64,000 nt of DNA from Caulobacter sp. 602-2. GTDB taxonomy: Bacteria > Pseudomonadota > Alphaproteobacteria > Caulobacterales > Caulobacteraceae. The position numbers were made by a program, and so were the translations under genes. The number at the start of each line of letters is the position of its first letter. Positions within the stretch are counted from its first letter, which is position 1. Location of the stretch: the NCBI RefSeq assembly GCF_011043625.1, contig NZ_JAAKGT010000011.1, forward strand, positions 1 to 64,000. Direction: 5' to 3'. Shown here in pieces: positions 62,596 through 64,000 of the stretch. The notes beneath the pieces were generated by a model. It saw nothing but the letters and a program-made list of their open reading frames with translations, ran no database searches and had not been told where the DNA came from.

Positions 62596-62997
62596 ATGAC
62601 CGACCTTGCTCCCGCCGTCGAACGGCACTCCGAGGACAAGATCGTCCCGGCCGTGGTCTACGGTCTCTACCTGCTGGGCTTCAGTAACGGCCTGACCTTC
62701 TTCATCGGCCTGATCGTGGCCTATGTGCAGCGCGGCCAGGCCGGGCCGATCAACGAGAGCCACTACACCTTCGCGATCCGCACCTTCTGGCTGTCGATCG
62801 CCTGGTTCCTGGTCGGCGGGGCGCTGGTGCTGTTCGGCATCCCGCTGTCGCTGGTGCTGATCGGTGTGCCGATGATCATCGCGGGGGTGGCGATCATCTC
62901 GGCGATCAGCATCTGGTTCATCGTCCGGTGCATCGCCGGAATCGCCTTCCTGGTGCGCGGCGAGGCCTATCCCAGGCCGCGCACGTGGTTGATTTAG
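62596..62997 (+). CDS. DUF4870-like small membrane protein, second paralog
   Basis: A 133-residue paralog of the preceding gene with the motif SHYTFAIRTFWLSIAWFLVG (motif shared) and three helices. Starts ATG 62596, seven bases after the first copy's stop, with GAGG upstream. Both proteins end with a basic/Pro tail (YPTPRNWML, YPRPRTWLI). Shared end and core support a tandem duplication. Function unknown. Confidence 0.84.
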   Translation: MTDLAPAVERHSEDKIVPAVVYGLYLLGFSNGLTFFIGLIVAYVQRGQAGPINESHYTFAIRTFWLSIAWFLVGGALVLFGIPLSLVLIGVPMIIAGVAIISAISIWFIVRCIAGIAFLVRGEAYPRPRTWLI

Positions 62998-63136
62998 AGG
63001 CAGGAACGCGCCTCGGCGCCCGCGCGGGCGTCTTCCAGGTTATCAACGTTCCCCTGGCAGGCGAGTATGCTCGACGCCGGTCGCCCGGTCCTATGACTTT
63101 CCGCCCCTGGCGGAAGTGCGTCGTGGAGGGGGCGAC

Positions 63137-64000
63137 ATGCTGGCTCGCATCGTAGGGATCATCTTGGGGCTGATCCTGGCGACGTCGGGATACGTGATCT
63201 CAGGCCTGGGCACGCTGGGGACGTGGGCCGTCGGCTGGGATCTCGGCCCGTTCGAGCCGCATCGGACGACCGCCGGTTGGGCGGCGATGACGTTGGGGGG
63301 AATCCTTCTCGTCGCCGCCCTGATACCCCGCATGGGGACGTCGCGTCGGGGGACGCGACGCAGGAAGGGGAGCGCTCGCGGGGGCGAGCGTTCCCTGACC
63401 AAACCCTTCGACATGGGCGGGCCCGAGCCGGCGGCGGCGATTCCGGCTATGACGGCGCCCGTCATGACGACCGCTTCCACCGTTCAAGCCGCGCCGGCGC
63501 CCGCTCAAGCTCCCGCCAGCGCGCCCGCGCCCGCCGCACCTGTCGGGGCCACCGAATTCGAGATCCTGCGCGCCGAGATGCTGGCGCTGTGCGGCTCGGA
63601 GGCCTGGAACCCGGCCGCCCGGGTCCTGGCCAGACTGGTCCGCGCCGCCGAAACCGACCGTGAGCGGACGATCGCCTATCGCGACCTGGGCGACTTCGCC
63701 GCCGCGCAGGGGCGGCACGACGACGCCGCCGAGGCCTATGAGGAAGCCGTGTCCTACGCCCGCATGGTCAGGAAGGCCGCGCCGAACGATCCGACGGCGG
63801 ACGAGCTGCTGGCCGGCGCGCTGGCCGGGGTGGGCGACACGGCCGAGGCCGAGGGACGCCTGAACGAGGCGCTGTCGGCCTTCGAGGAGGCGCTGGCCCT
63901 GCGCCGCTCGCCCGGCGGTCGTGAGGCCGCCGATCCCGGCGCGCAGCGGGCGCTGTCGGTGGCGCTGGAGCGCCTGGCCGACCTGCGCGAGGATCGCGGC
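63137..64000 (+). CDS. Membrane-anchored TPR protein, truncated by window end
   Basis: Open frame of 288 codons from ATG 63137 (GGAGG upstream) to the window edge, without a stop. Residues 1-68 contain two hydrophobic segments (IVGIILGLILATSGYVISGL, AAMTLGGILLVAALIPRM), then an Arg-rich stretch, an Ala/Pro linker with QAAPAPAQAPASAPAPAAP, and TPR-like repeats from about residue 140 (AYRDLGDFAAAQGRHDDAAE, LAGVGDTAEAEGRLNEALSA). Similar architecture to the gene at 229-966. The end lies outside. Confidence 0.8.
   Translation, partial: MLARIVGIILGLILATSGYVISGLGTLGTWAVGWDLGPFEPHRTTAGWAAMTLGGILLVAALIPRMGTSRRGTRRRKGSARGGERSLTKPFDMGGPEPAAAIPAMTAPVMTTASTVQAAPAPAQAPASAPAPAAPVGATEFEILRAEMLALCGSEAWNPAARVLARLVRAAETDRERTIAYRDLGDFAAAQGRHDDAAEAYEEAVSYARMVRKAAPNDPTADELLAGALAGVGDTAEAEGRLNEALSAFEEALALRRSPGGREAADPGAQRALSVALERLADLREDRG

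Overview
This window is high-GC (about 70%) DNA from an alphaproteobacterium, most likely Caulobacter or a close relative in the Caulobacteraceae. The signs are TonB-dependent receptors of the Xanthomonas/Caulobacter type, dnaX with the reduced zinc module usual in alphaproteobacteria, a short 4.5S SRP RNA, a dnaX-ybaB-recR cluster, and several families of C/G-rich palindromic repeats between genes. It reads as ordinary chromosome with about 70 genes, mostly metabolism and housekeeping. I see no prophage, transposase, CRISPR array, rRNA or tRNA.

Layout. 1-7.3 kb: a truncated gene, a membrane TPR protein, a sugar-type TonB-dependent receptor, a DUF5076 protein, pth, rplY and a large lipoprotein. 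7.5-11.5 kb: prs, pgeF, a MidA-like methyltransferase and lgt. 11.6-18.4 kb: ubiK, ybjN-like, proC, a hydrolase, a small secreted protein, and a TetR-led esterase/quinone oxidoreductase group. 18.4-22 kb: a minus-strand cluster dnaX, ybaB, a CPCC-family gene with no ATG/GTG/TTG start, and recR, with the SRP RNA just upstream. 22-27 kb: nudC, a MAPEG protein, thrB-rnhA, an AbrB-like/Doc toxin-antitoxin pair, and ispH. 27-38 kb: argS, a GH28 pectinase divergent from an aldehyde dehydrogenase, an M28 peptidase, a DUF3060 protein, an MFS transporter and a GST. 38-44.6 kb: a second TonB-dependent receptor divergent from selO, two tiny genes, and rtcB followed by a compact hairpin-rich RNA-like segment. 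44.6-55 kb: a hydrolase/DUF2306 pair facing a LytTR regulator, a Tat-exported PaoABC-like molybdenum aldehyde oxidoreductase, two tandem dienelactone hydrolases, and an L,D-transpeptidase group. 55-64 kb: ychF, a DUF4304 protein, a NUDIX hydrolase, an Rnk-like protein, a secreted peptidase, a folM/folB group, two tandem small membrane paralogs, and a TPR protein cut by the window end.

How the genes work together. Many neighbours overlap by ATGA or GTGA and are probably translationally coupled: lgt/methyltransferase, ybaB/CPCC/recR, thrB/rnhA, paoA/paoB, the two dienelactone hydrolases, the membrane-protein/L,D-transpeptidase pair, folB/membrane protein and argS with its upstream gene. Several dyads look like operators next to genes they could control: before the TetR gene, between receptor 2 and selO, before the pao operon, and direct repeats before the LytTR gene. 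The repeats sit mostly at gene 3' ends, often starting at the stop codon; one copy lies in frame inside the methyltransferase gene.

The items most worth checking are the CTG-started CPCC gene, the in-frame repeat insertion of exactly 150 bp, the structured segment behind rtcB, and the operator-like dyads. I did not find a clearly new multi-gene system.
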